A stretch of 64,000 bases of DNA, taken from NCBI RefSeq assembly GCF_016888135.1, contig NZ_JACSWB010000156.1:1-64000 (forward strand), read 5' to 3'. Positions 25,428 through 33,613 of the stretch are shown in pieces. Source of the DNA: Leptolyngbya sp. CCY15150. Lineage in GTDB: Bacteria > Cyanobacteriota > Cyanobacteriia > RECH01. A model generated the notes under the pieces. The model was not told the origin of the DNA, ran no database searches, and saw nothing but the letters and a program-made list of their open reading frames with translations. A program made the position numbers and the translations under genes. How positions within the stretch are numbered: the first letter of the stretch is position 1; each line of letters begins with the position of its first letter.

Positions 25428-26492
25428 TTACAGCACATCAGCTAGCTTAACGCCTACAGCAGAACCACCTTCAAACACAGATCCGGTTGTGCCGGCTGCT
25501 AAACGCTCTTGTGCAGCCTCTAGGACGGCATCAGGCAGCGCCACATAGCCGACTTCTTCAACTAGACCTTTGTTTTCGAGAGCAATTTGATACTCGGCGA
25601 ATGCAAGCACGGCTGGGTTGTCGAGAGAGGTCGTCTTAACGTAGAAGAACTCAGGACGGGATAGGGGCTGATAGGATCCATCGCCAATGGTTTCTGGGCT
25701 GGGTTCAACACAGCCGTTGCCGTTATCAATGGCAACTAATCCGAGAGAGTCTTGGTTTTCTTCGTAGTAGGCATAGCCAAAGAAGGCTAGACCATTCGTG
25801 TCGCCGATCACCCCTTGAACCAAGACGTTGTCATCTTCGCTAGCGGTGTAGTCGCCGCGGCTTTCACCTTCAGCATCGAGCAAGGCTGCGGTGAAGTAGT
25901 CGTAGGTACCGGAGTCTGTGCCTGGGCCGTAGAGACCTAGCGTTGCATCGGGGAAGTCAGGACGAATTTGATTCCAGTTGGTGATTGTTCCTTCTGCTGA
26001 AGGCTCCCACATGGTCTTCAGCTCTTCTACCGTGAGGCACTGAGCCCAGTCGTTCTCAGGGTTAACCACGACGGAGAGGCCATCAAAGGCGATGGGAATC
26101 TCTACAAACTCAATGCCGTTTTCAGCACAGAGGTCGATTTCTTCTTGCTTGATAGGACGAGATGCGTTGGAGATGTCGGTTTCACCGGCACAGAATTTTT
26201 GGAAGCCGCCGCCCGAACCGGATACCCCAACGGTGACGCGAACGTCAGCGTTTTCCGCCATAAACTCTTCAGCCATAGCTTCAGAGATGGGGAATACAGT
26301 ACTAGATCCGTCAACCAAGACATCGCCAGCGAGCCCAGAGCCCTCGGACGATGCTGCTGTTGAGGTACCGTCTGTCCCTTCGGTACCTGCGGTATCTTGA
26401 CTGCCGCCTCCCGCACAAGACGCTGCTATGCTCAGAACCGCCATGAAAGATAAGATGCCTGCAAGGCGCTTGAAGCGGATCGTTGGTGCCAT
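25428..26492 (-). CDS. pstS: Phosphate-binding lipoprotein of the Pst system
   Basis: A solute-binding protein of about 354 residues. From the chosen Met (26492) a basic N terminus and hydrophobic stretch lead to a lipobox at Cys26 (SIAASC), then a Ser/Gly/Thr-rich linker. The mature domain begins with the PstS block [18 protein letters not shown], and contains [23 protein letters not shown] and the phosphate-contact region [12 protein letters not shown]. The frame is open to 26522, so ten more residues are possible. SphX is a paralogue that cannot be excluded. A Pho-box-like site lies upstream. Confidence 0.95.
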   Translation of the reverse strand: MAPTIRFKRLAGILSFMAVLSIAASCAGGGSQDTAGTEGTDGTSTAASSEGSGLAGDVLVDGSSTVFPISEAMAEEFMAENADVRVTVGVSGSGGGFQKFCAGETDISNASRPIKQEEIDLCAENGIEFVEIPIAFDGLSVVVNPENDWAQCLTVEELKTMWEPSAEGTITNWNQIRPDFPDATLGLYGPGTDSGTYDYFTAALLDAEGESRGDYTASEDDNVLVQGVIGDTNGLAFFGYAYYEENQDSLGLVAIDNGNGCVEPSPETIGDGSYQPLSRPEFFYVKTTSLDNPAVLAFAEYQIALENKGLVEEVGYVALPDAVLEAAQERLAAGTTGSVFEGGSAVGVKLADVL

Positions 26493-26522
26493 ATACATAA
26501 TAGTTGCTTTGTGTTGACTCAA

Positions 26523-26793
26523 AAGTTGGATACGACGTGATTACACGAGCCGTCCATGAGAACCTATCATCTCAACATAAAGCCTAGGTTAAGATGCCTA
26601 CGGGTTCAGAGAATTGGGTTTTTTAGAAAAGAAAATCCGAGTATTATCGTATTAAAGGGCGATCGCTTGAGCATAGTACATATTCCTGCCTCAAAACCGG
26701 TTGAAGAGGCTAATTTTTATCTAAACCTCCGAAATATGATCATCATAGGGTCTGTGTGGGACACTAGGCAGAGTAGATGAATGGGGTAGGCCG
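26523..26793. other. Divergent promoter region of pstS and the DCC gene
   Basis: About 270 bases, more A+T-rich than the genes. It includes the Pho-box-like site and should carry both promoters. Nothing else is recognised. Confidence 0.6.
26575..26593 (-). promoter_or_regulatory. Pho-box-like site upstream of pstS
   Basis: On the minus strand CTTAACCT, 3 bases, CTTTATGT: an exact match to the cyanobacterial Pho-box octamer (CTTAACCT) followed at the proper 11-base period by a weaker one (5 of 8). It lies about 80 bases upstream of the chosen pstS start. The SphR-like regulator encoded at 41628-42380 would be the expected binder. A clear third octamer is missing. Confidence 0.55.
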
Positions 26794-27231
26794 ATGCGCT
26801 ATGTCATATATGATGGCACCTGCAATCTTTGTGTGAACTGGGTGCGACTCTTGGAAGCCATCGACCAAGGTCAACGATTTTGCTACGTGCCGATGCAGGA
26901 TGCAGCTATGCTGGAGCAGTTGGACATCACGGCAGCGGATTGCGAGATGGGCATGATCTTGGTAGACGGGGCAGATGCTTCTCAGCGCTGGCAGGGCAGT
27001 GATGCGGCGGAAGAAATTGGGCGATCGCTGCCCTTGGGGGAGATGCTGGTGGCGGCCTATCGAAATGTGCCGGGGATGAAGTGGATGGGCGATCGCCTCT
27101 ATGAGCAGGTGCGCGATCATCGCTATCCATGGTTTGGGCAACGGGCCCTGTATACCTCGGCCTACGGTGCCTGTGAGACGGGAAGCTGTGGTGCGGAGTC
27201 TGCATCGCCGTCGGTGCCCCAGCCAGATTGA
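26794..27231 (+). CDS. DCC-family thiol-disulfide oxidoreductase-like protein (DUF393)
   Basis: A 145-residue protein with the family-defining YDGTCNLC motif (Cys10 and Cys13) near the N terminus, followed by the expected thioredoxin-like pattern (RFCYVPMQ, GMILVDG) and a helical C-terminal half with RNVPGMKWMGDRLYE. A Cys-containing tail (GACETGSCGAES) is not typical of the family. The physiological partner is unknown. It starts with ATG 26794, divergent from pstS. Confidence 0.87.
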   Translation: MRYVIYDGTCNLCVNWVRLLEAIDQGQRFCYVPMQDAAMLEQLDITAADCEMGMILVDGADASQRWQGSDAAEEIGRSLPLGEMLVAAYRNVPGMKWMGDRLYEQVRDHRYPWFGQRALYTSAYGACETGSCGAESASPSVPQPD

Positions 27232-27298
27232 TCTAGAATTTGTCCTGAAACCAGGGGCGATCGCTTGCAAAGAGGGATGAACATACCCAGCGATCGCC

Positions 27299-28354
27299 AT
27301 GAGTGATATTTCCCTGTTAGCGATGAGCCTTCTGACCCAGACTCAAGTGCCGGTCTGGATGTTGGAACCGCCGCCGTTGCCCCACGCATCCTTGCCGGAT
27401 GCCATGACGACTTGCCAATCATGGGGACTGTCGGATGTGATTCCGCTCACCATGGCTTGCTCCCAGGTGTTGCCGGAGACCAGTCGAGAGCGATCGCTGC
27501 CCCTGTTTAGCACTGCTGTTCAAGCCCCAGAGACCCATCCAGTTGCTTGGCAGCCGGCTGTGCAACAGGTGGCGGCGGAACCCTCCCAACTTGCGGTGGC
27601 CAGCCCTGGAACGCTGAACTGGGATGAACCCATAGTTAGCCCTCGCCCCCGCCCTAGCTCTGGGGGGCAGATGTATGTACAGCGGCGGGCGGCCCTGCGG
27701 GCCGGGCAAACCTATACGCGGCTGCCGGTGGATAGCTTTCAGAGTGATTGGCAAGGGGCGACGCTACAGCCCACCTATGAGGAATGGGTAGACTTGCTGA
27801 ATCAAGAGGCTCAGTCTATGGCGCGAGGGCAAGGCAGCAATCGTCTGACGGTGATGGTCGGCGATTCGCTCAGCCTTTGGTATCCCACGGAGCAACTATC
27901 AAGCGATCGCTTTTGGTTGAACCAAGGTATTTCTGGAGATACATCGGCGGGCGTTTTGCAGCGGCTGTCGGCGTTTGACCAAGCTCGTCCCGATCGCGTC
28001 CATGTGATGGTGGGCATTAACGACCTACGGCGGGGAGCGTCGGACGAGGAACTGCTGGGCAATATTCATCAGATTATGCAACGCTTGCGGCAACAGCATC
28101 CCGATGCGGAAGTGGTAGTGCATTCCATCTTGCCAACCCGGCTGCCTGCCTTGCCAAGCGATCGCATTCAGGGCTTGAATCAACAGATCGCCCGCTTAGC
28201 TCAGGCAGAACAGGTGAGCTATCTCGATCTCCAGATGTACTTTACAGATGCGGCGGGAGTGCTCCACCGTGATTTGACCACGGATGGCATTCATCTGAGT
28301 CAGCGGGGATATGCGGTGTGGCGCTTGGCGCTGCAGCAGTTTAACTTGGCTTAG
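27299..28354 (+). CDS. SGNH/GDSL-family hydrolase
   Basis: A 351-residue protein. The first 150 residues are Pro/Ala-rich with no obvious signal peptide. The SGNH domain then has block I (MVGDSLSLW, Ser near 189), block II (NQGISGDTS), block III (VMVGINDLRRG) and block V (TDGIHLSQRGY with catalytic Asp and His). It probably hydrolyses an ester (lipid, acyl-polysaccharide or similar). It lies 67 bases after the DCC gene on the same strand and may be co-transcribed with it. Confidence 0.87.
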   Translation: MSDISLLAMSLLTQTQVPVWMLEPPPLPHASLPDAMTTCQSWGLSDVIPLTMACSQVLPETSRERSLPLFSTAVQAPETHPVAWQPAVQQVAAEPSQLAVASPGTLNWDEPIVSPRPRPSSGGQMYVQRRAALRAGQTYTRLPVDSFQSDWQGATLQPTYEEWVDLLNQEAQSMARGQGSNRLTVMVGDSLSLWYPTEQLSSDRFWLNQGISGDTSAGVLQRLSAFDQARPDRVHVMVGINDLRRGASDEELLGNIHQIMQRLRQQHPDAEVVVHSILPTRLPALPSDRIQGLNQQIARLAQAEQVSYLDLQMYFTDAAGVLHRDLTTDGIHLSQRGYAVWRLALQQFNLA

Positions 28355-28423
28355 GGTTGGAGATATAAAGAGGGGTAAGGGTTGAGAGCAAAGAGGCGAT
28401 CGCTTGCTTAGGAATGCTAAACT

Positions 28424-28440
28424 ATTATACAAAGTATAAT
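28424..28440. promoter_or_regulatory. mazEF operator-like palindrome over a -10-like sequence
   Basis: ATTATAC AAA GTATAAT is a perfect inverted repeat ending 13 bases before the mazE start codon. It contains TATTAT and TATAAT, which resemble -10 elements. Autoregulation by an antitoxin or toxin-antitoxin complex binding such a palindrome is normal for MazEF. Confidence 0.7.
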
Positions 28441-28453
28441 TCAGCTCGGCAGT

Positions 28454-28705
28454 ATGGATATTCAACTGAAAAAGTGGGGGAATAGCCTAGGCTTACGCAT
28501 TCCCCATCGGTTGGCGGAGAGCTTTGGATGGGATGAAAACTCGACAGTGGAGATGTTGGAAGTAGATGGGGCGTTGGTGATCCGCAAGAAGGCGATCGCC
28601 ACCTCTTTGGACGAGTTACTGGCCAGTATTCCTGACGATTTTTACTACCCCACGGATGTGAACGACTTTGTGAACAGTGGGCCAGAGGGGCAGGAATTGC
28701 TCTAG
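28454..28705 (+). CDS. mazE: MazE-like antitoxin (AbrB/SpoVT fold)
   Basis: An 83-residue protein. The N-terminal swapped-hairpin DNA-binding domain (about 1-48) begins with KKWGNSLGLRIPHRLAESFG, a textbook MazE/AbrB motif, and continues with STVEMLEVDGALVIRKK. The acidic C-terminal tail (about 55-83) should wrap the toxin. It is first in a two-gene unit with mazF 14 bases downstream and a palindromic operator upstream. Confidence 0.92.
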   Translation: MDIQLKKWGNSLGLRIPHRLAESFGWDENSTVEMLEVDGALVIRKKAIATSLDELLASIPDDFYYPTDVNDFVNSGPEGQELL

Positions 28706-28719
28706 GAAAGGAGATCAGG

Positions 28720-29061
28720 ATGCAGTTGCGCCGAGGTGAAGTGATTCGCGTCAATTTGAATCCCACCCAGGGAAGAGAGCAAATGGGAGATGCTCTCTCC
28801 TGCTTAGTGTTGAGCCAGATGTCTTTTAACGCGGCTAGGGGTGGCCTGGTGATTGTGTCACCCATTGCCAGCACGGTTAGACCTGAAATTAAGACGCTAA
28901 TTCCTATTCCTGAAGGGTTTCGGGTGAGCGGGTCGGTGATTGCCGAGCAGATTCGCACCATCGATTTGAGCCAGCGCTGGTGGCGCAGTATGGATGAGCA
29001 TTTGCCTTCGGCAGTGGTTGATCAGGTTGTGGCAACGCTGAATCTCATCATTGGCAGCTAG
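28720..29061 (+). CDS. mazF: MazF-like endoribonuclease toxin (PemK family)
   Basis: A 113-residue toxin expected to cut mRNA at short sequence motifs and to be neutralised by the preceding antitoxin. The RRGEVIRVNLNPTQGREQ start with its catalytic-region Arg, a VIVSPIAST strand and the SGSVIAEQIRTIDLSQR block all match the family. The usual (R)PALVLS strand reads ALSCLVLS here. The ribosome-binding site is strong (AAAGGAG, about 7 bases before ATG), and the gap to mazE is 14 bases. Confidence 0.92.
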   Translation: MQLRRGEVIRVNLNPTQGREQMGDALSCLVLSQMSFNAARGGLVIVSPIASTVRPEIKTLIPIPEGFRVSGSVIAEQIRTIDLSQRWWRSMDEHLPSAVVDQVVATLNLIIGS

Positions 29062-29213
29062 GCGGGGGCAGTAGGAAAATTAGGTGAATAATCCCTATCG
29101 TTTCTACGCTCTGCGTGGGAATGCTCCGGTGGCGCTCTTGCACCCAGATCTCAATGGTTGTAGGAGCGCTCGAGATAGGTGTCAACGCGGGAGCATTGGC
29201 ACCATAAATCTTC

Positions 29214-30053
29214 TTAGCTCGAACGGCGTTGACCCAGCAAAATGGGAATCAGCAGCAGTTCAACGCCAACCAGTAGACAGATAGAAATCAGGAAAATCAG
29301 CGTGCCGATAGCGTTAAGAGCGGGGGTGAGGTTTGCGCCGAGGAAGGTGTAAATCGCCACGGGCAGGGTTTGCTGAAATCCAGATACAAACCAGGCAATT
29401 ACAAATTCATCGAAGGAAAAGGTGAAGGCTAGCAGCCAAGCGCCAGCGATGCCAGGAATAGACCAAGGTAAGACAACTCGCCACAGTGCTTGCCATTCTG
29501 TTGCTCCCAGATTCCAAGCGGCTTCTTCCAAATCTTTGGGCATTTGCGATAGGCGTAACCCAATCAGGGCGATCGCTGTGGGGATCAAAATCACCACATG
29601 GGTAAGAAAGATGCTGATCAGTTTGCCTTGAAGCTGCAGACCAGACAGCAGCCCCAAAAAGGCCACGCCTAAAATTAGCGGCGGGATGATGATCGGAATA
29701 ATCAGTACGATGGACAGGAGTTTTTTGCCCAGAAACTGGAAGCGATTTAGGACATAGGCCGCGCAGAAGCCTAGAACTGTGGCGGCGGCAGCGGCGGCGG
29801 GGGAAATCCATAGGCTGTAGCCGAGGGACTGGATCAAGCGTCCATCCCTAAACAGGTCGCCGTACCAGCTTAAGGTCCATCCCGTCCAAGGCAGGGTAGG
29901 AAAGCGGGAATTTTCAAAGGAGAAGATCACCAAGGTCAAAATAGGCAGCATCAGGAAGAGATACATGCCGCCGAGGTAAAGCCATCCGACTAGGCTGAGT
30001 AGATTGATGGAGCGGGTGGGACGGGCGGAGAGTTTGATGGCAGTCATGGGCAC
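29214..30053 (-). CDS. potC: Polyamine ABC transporter permease PotC
   Basis: A 279-residue inner-membrane permease with six hydrophobic helices. The EAA loop (KDLEEAAWNLGATEWQALWRVVLPWSIPGI, about residues 178-207) is clear, and FSFDEFVIAWFVSG is typical of PotC. It is last in the leftward potD-A-B-C operon, starting one base after the potB stop. The cargo is probably spermidine/putrescine by family; related transporters carry other cations. Confidence 0.9.
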   Translation of the reverse strand: MPMTAIKLSARPTRSINLLSLVGWLYLGGMYLFLMLPILTLVIFSFENSRFPTLPWTGWTLSWYGDLFRDGRLIQSLGYSLWISPAAAAAATVLGFCAAYVLNRFQFLGKKLLSIVLIIPIIIPPLILGVAFLGLLSGLQLQGKLISIFLTHVVILIPTAIALIGLRLSQMPKDLEEAAWNLGATEWQALWRVVLPWSIPGIAGAWLLAFTFSFDEFVIAWFVSGFQQTLPVAIYTFLGANLTPALNAIGTLIFLISICLLVGVELLLIPILLGQRRSS

Positions 30054-30054
30054 C

Positions 30055-30969
30055 TCAGTCGCGGGGAGGGTCGGATAGTTTCAAACCCGCTGCTAGGATC
30101 ACCAACAGCAGAATCACCAGTATGGTGGCGAGGGCGGAGGTGCGGGGTAGGTTGGTAGTGCCAGCATATTCATTGAGCACTACGGTGGAAAAGAGGGGAA
30201 TGGGGCCGAAAATCGATCGCCCGGTGCCGCCGCCCAAAACAATGCCAGATAATACATCGCCCGCACTAATGATGATGCCAAACAGGGCGCTGTAGATGAT
30301 GCCTGGCTTGCTGAGGGGCAGCAGGACGCGCCAAAAGGTTTGCCATTGGGTGGCTCCAAGGTTGCGGGAAGCTTCCAGCAGGGCGCGATCGCTGTTGCGC
30401 AACACCAGGTAAAGAATCAGGATGACGATGGGCGCTAGGTAGTGCAAAATGCCGATGCGGGTGGCTACCTGGGTAAAAATAATCGGCAGTGGCTCTTGAA
30501 TCACCTGCAGTTTTAGCAGCAGGGTGTTGAACAGGCCGTTGCGGTTGAGAATGGTTTGCCAAGCGTAGAGCCGAAGAATATAGCTGCTCCAGAAGGGGGC
30601 GATCGCCAACAGAACCGCAAAACGCTGTAGGCGTTCGGGAACACCAAACACCAGCATCAAGGCGAAGGGATAGCACAGGAGGATGGCGAGAAGCGTGGTG
30701 GTGCTAGCGACCCAGGCGGTTTGCAGCAGGGCATAGGCATAGCGCGATCGCGTGAAGAGCTGGCTGAAAATATCGATGTAGTTGTCGAAGGAAAAGCCAG
30801 GAACGGCCCGATAGTTTTCGGTCGTCCAAAAGCCAATCCAAATCAAAAACAGCAGCGGCAAGAGAAAAAAGATGCCGTTGTAGATCACCACCGGGGCCAG
30901 ACCGATGTACTTGAGACCGCTGCGTTCATTGGGGGTGGCGATGGGGCGGGTAGCAGGTGGCTGGCTCAT
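30055..30969 (-). CDS. potB: Polyamine ABC transporter permease PotB
   Basis: A 304-residue permease with six hydrophobic helices, an ALLEASRNLGATQWQTFWRVLLP EAA loop (about residues 196-218) and the PotB-like first periplasmic stretch (FWTTENYRAVPGFSFDNY). I chose ATG at 30969, whose A is the last base of the potA stop codon (TGATG), with GGAGGG upstream. The frame is open 19 codons further back inside potA. Confidence 0.9.
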   Translation of the reverse strand: MSQPPATRPIATPNERSGLKYIGLAPVVIYNGIFFLLPLLFLIWIGFWTTENYRAVPGFSFDNYIDIFSQLFTRSRYAYALLQTAWVASTTTLLAILLCYPFALMLVFGVPERLQRFAVLLAIAPFWSSYILRLYAWQTILNRNGLFNTLLLKLQVIQEPLPIIFTQVATRIGILHYLAPIVILILYLVLRNSDRALLEASRNLGATQWQTFWRVLLPLSKPGIIYSALFGIIISAGDVLSGIVLGGGTGRSIFGPIPLFSTVVLNEYAGTTNLPRTSALATILVILLLVILAAGLKLSDPPRD

Positions 30970-32138
30970 CACGCTCCCTCCAGGGATCGGGTGTCTCCCA
31001 GCAGCACCGTATCCTGGGATGACCAATGGAGGACGAGGTCGGTGTTGATGGCAATGCGCAGACTATCGCTGAAGGATTCTTGGCAAATCAGGTTCAGTTC
31101 ATGACCCGATGCGGTTTCTAGGAGATAGCTCATCTGGGAGCCCATGAACTCTCGTCCTCGCAGACTAGCCCTGAGGCTATTGTCGGTTTTTTCGGTGGGA
31201 TCAAGCCGCATTTTGTCGGCGGGGACGACCACGGTGACCATGTCGCCGATGCTGTGGTTCACCTGGCCGGGCTGGGCGCGAATTAGACCTTGGGGGCATT
31301 GGATGGTTAGGGTGTGGTCATCATTGAGCGATCGCACCTGGCCATCAAAGAGGTTGTTATTGCCGACAAATTCCGCCACAAAATGGCTTTGGGGATGGGT
31401 ATAAAGGTCGGCGGGCGAGCCAATTTGTTCAATCCGTCCACGATTCATCACCACAATGCGATCGGCCATGGCAAAGGCTTCGTTTTGATTGTGGGTGATA
31501 TAAACAAAGGCGATATTCAAGGTCTGCTGGAGGCGCTTGAGTTCCCCTTGCATCCGCAGCCGCAGATGGGCATCGAGGGCGCTCATGGGTTCATCCAGCA
31601 GCAAAATCTTCGGTTCCATCACCAAGGCTCGGGCGATCGCCACCCGCTGCTTTTGCCCACCGCTGAGCGCTCCCACCCGGCGCTTGAGAAAGTCGCTGAG
31701 GTGAACCAATTCAGCCACTTGATGCACTTTGTCTTTAACGGCAGCTCGGTTATGGGACTTGAGCGTTAGCCCAAAGGCAATGTTCTGGAAAACGTTCAGG
31801 TGGGGAAATAGGGCAAAGCTTTGCCACACCAGCGGTGTATGGCGCTGATGGACAGGCAATTGGCCAATGGGTTGCCCATGCAGCCAGATTTCCCCGGATG
31901 ACATGGACTCTAGCCCGGCAATTAACCGCAGCAGCGTCGTTTTACCGCAGCCGCTGGGGCCCATAATGGCGACAAATTCGCCAGGATCTACATGCAGGTT
32001 GATGTCGCTGAGGACGGACAGTTGATTGAACTGTTTAGCGATCGCCCGCAGTTCTAGAGCAGGAGCGCTGGAGGTCTCTGCCGTCCTTGTCTGAGCGATG
32101 GGCAAGGAGGAGGGTGGATTGGTCGAGGTTGAACTCAT
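30969..32138 (-). CDS. potA: Polyamine ABC transporter ATPase PotA
   Basis: A 389-residue ATPase with Walker A (GPSGCGKTT, about 60-68), the signature (LSGGQKQRVAIARA) and Walker B (LLLDEPMSALD), plus a C-terminal TOBE-type regulatory domain (about 265-385). I chose the Met at 32138 (MSSTSTN); a longer frame begins at 32183 with a hydrophobic, unlikely leader. It is second in the operon, downstream of potD. Confidence 0.92.
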   Translation of the reverse strand: MSSTSTNPPSSLPIAQTRTAETSSAPALELRAIAKQFNQLSVLSDINLHVDPGEFVAIMGPSGCGKTTLLRLIAGLESMSSGEIWLHGQPIGQLPVHQRHTPLVWQSFALFPHLNVFQNIAFGLTLKSHNRAAVKDKVHQVAELVHLSDFLKRRVGALSGGQKQRVAIARALVMEPKILLLDEPMSALDAHLRLRMQGELKRLQQTLNIAFVYITHNQNEAFAMADRIVVMNRGRIEQIGSPADLYTHPQSHFVAEFVGNNNLFDGQVRSLNDDHTLTIQCPQGLIRAQPGQVNHSIGDMVTVVVPADKMRLDPTEKTDNSLRASLRGREFMGSQMSYLLETASGHELNLICQESFSDSLRIAINTDLVLHWSSQDTVLLGDTRSLEGA

Positions 32139-32226
32139 CGTTAGTGTTAAACCACAGAGCAATAGGAAACAGTTACCCAGCATCTGGCTAGGTAGAGCCT
32201 GGCGAAGAAGACCGTGGGGGGGCGGT

Positions 32227-33444
32227 TTACGTGGCCTTAAATTCGTTGTAAATGTCTTGCCAAGCTTTTTCGGTTTGTTGTGTTGGAAGCTGGCGGGCGC
32301 GGGTGCGTTCTAGCTGGCTTTCTACCACCAGTTTGCTGGCGTCGTTTGGATCGGTCACATAGCCCAACAGTTGCTTTTCTTCGTCCGTGAGATGCTCGAC
32401 TACCTTGAGGTTGGGGGCAAGACCTTTATAGGCTTGGGCATAGGCTAGACGGGCCTGCACCTCAGGACGGGACATGTATTCTACCCAGTTTTGGGCTAGC
32501 TCTGGGTTGGGGCTGTCGGCACAGATCACAGCACCTTCACTCCAGCGAATCGCACCTTCCTCAGGCACAACGGCGGTAAATTCTTGGTTGCCGTCGGCGA
32601 TCGCATTTTGGATTACCCAGTCACCCACGGGGCCTGCCGTCACATCACCGTTGATGAACGCATTGACAATATCCTGCACATTGGGGGTCACCAGCGCCAC
32701 ATTGGGTTTCATGCGCAGCATCCAGGCCTTAACCTCCTCCAGTTGGGCATCGGTGAGGTCGTAGGGGTTAGGATTCTCGGGGAAGAGGGCTAAGCTAGCA
32801 TTCCCCATATTGGGCAGATACCAATCAAAGAGGGCCAGCTTTCCGGCTAAGTCTTCCCGTAACAGAAACTCCCAACTGGTGACCTCTGAGGGAGGAATAA
32901 TGCTTTGGTTGAAGGCAATGCCGTAGTTGCCAAAGCGGGTGCCCACTGCCATCATCTGCCCATCTTCGTAGAAGCCAGGAAAGTCTTGATAGACCGGATG
33001 GTAGTCGCTTAAGTTCGGCACGACGGATGGATCAATGGGGGCGATCGCGCCCAGAGCCATCAGCTTGGTGACATATTCTCCATCGGAAATCAGGGCATCA
33101 TAGGTGCCGGCGGGCGACTGGTTGAAAAATTGCAGCATTTGTTCGCCACCCAAATAGGTTTTGAACTCTACCGTGACGCCATATTCTTCTTCAAAGCCGC
33201 GAATTACCTCGGGTTCGTCATAGCCCGGCCAGGTCAGCAGGCGTAGGGTGCTGCCTGATGAACTAGCAGGGGTATCTCCGGTGGTTGCAGCCGTGTCGCT
33301 CGAAGGGCTACAGCCGATTAGGCGAGTGGATACAGCGGCTAAGGAGGCTGTGGAGGCAAATTGGATGAACCGGCGACGGGAGAAGGCTCTCAAGAGTTGA
33401 GCTTCGCGGTTGAAGCCAGCGGAAGGACGAGGTCGTTGTGACAT
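32227..33444 (-). CDS. potD: Polyamine-binding protein PotD, Tat-exported lipoprotein
   Basis: A 405-residue solute-binding protein. A twin-arginine signal (SRRRFIQFA, residues 22-30) leads to a lipobox ending in Cys45 (RLIGC), so export in folded form and lipidation are predicted. The mature domain starts TLRLLTWPGYDEPEV and has the family blocks EYGVTVEFKTYLGGEQML and YDALISDGEYV. It is first in the potD-A-B-C operon, so this start region should hold the promoter. Confidence 0.92.
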   Translation of the reverse strand: MSQRPRPSAGFNREAQLLRAFSRRRFIQFASTASLAAVSTRLIGCSPSSDTAATTGDTPASSSGSTLRLLTWPGYDEPEVIRGFEEEYGVTVEFKTYLGGEQMLQFFNQSPAGTYDALISDGEYVTKLMALGAIAPIDPSVVPNLSDYHPVYQDFPGFYEDGQMMAVGTRFGNYGIAFNQSIIPPSEVTSWEFLLREDLAGKLALFDWYLPNMGNASLALFPENPNPYDLTDAQLEEVKAWMLRMKPNVALVTPNVQDIVNAFINGDVTAGPVGDWVIQNAIADGNQEFTAVVPEEGAIRWSEGAVICADSPNPELAQNWVEYMSRPEVQARLAYAQAYKGLAPNLKVVEHLTDEEKQLLGYVTDPNDASKLVVESQLERTRARQLPTQQTEKAWQDIYNEFKAT

Positions 33445-33613
33445 AGTGATGAACCGATGGAGAAGTTATGTAGGGATGCAGCCAGATGTGAAAGGACGAA
33501 TCAGGGAACAGCGAGCTCAGGTCTCGTCAGAGGGCTGATTGTACGGTAGTGAATCGGAGACCCGGGAAAAGTTGTTTACACTACAGATCGGTCTGGACTG
33601 GTAGACGCCTAGC

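Noticed and set aside
26556-26780. 74-codon rightward frame upstream of the DCC gene
   Set aside because: It covers the pstS promoter and Pho-box region, has no ribosome-binding site and no domain-like pattern.
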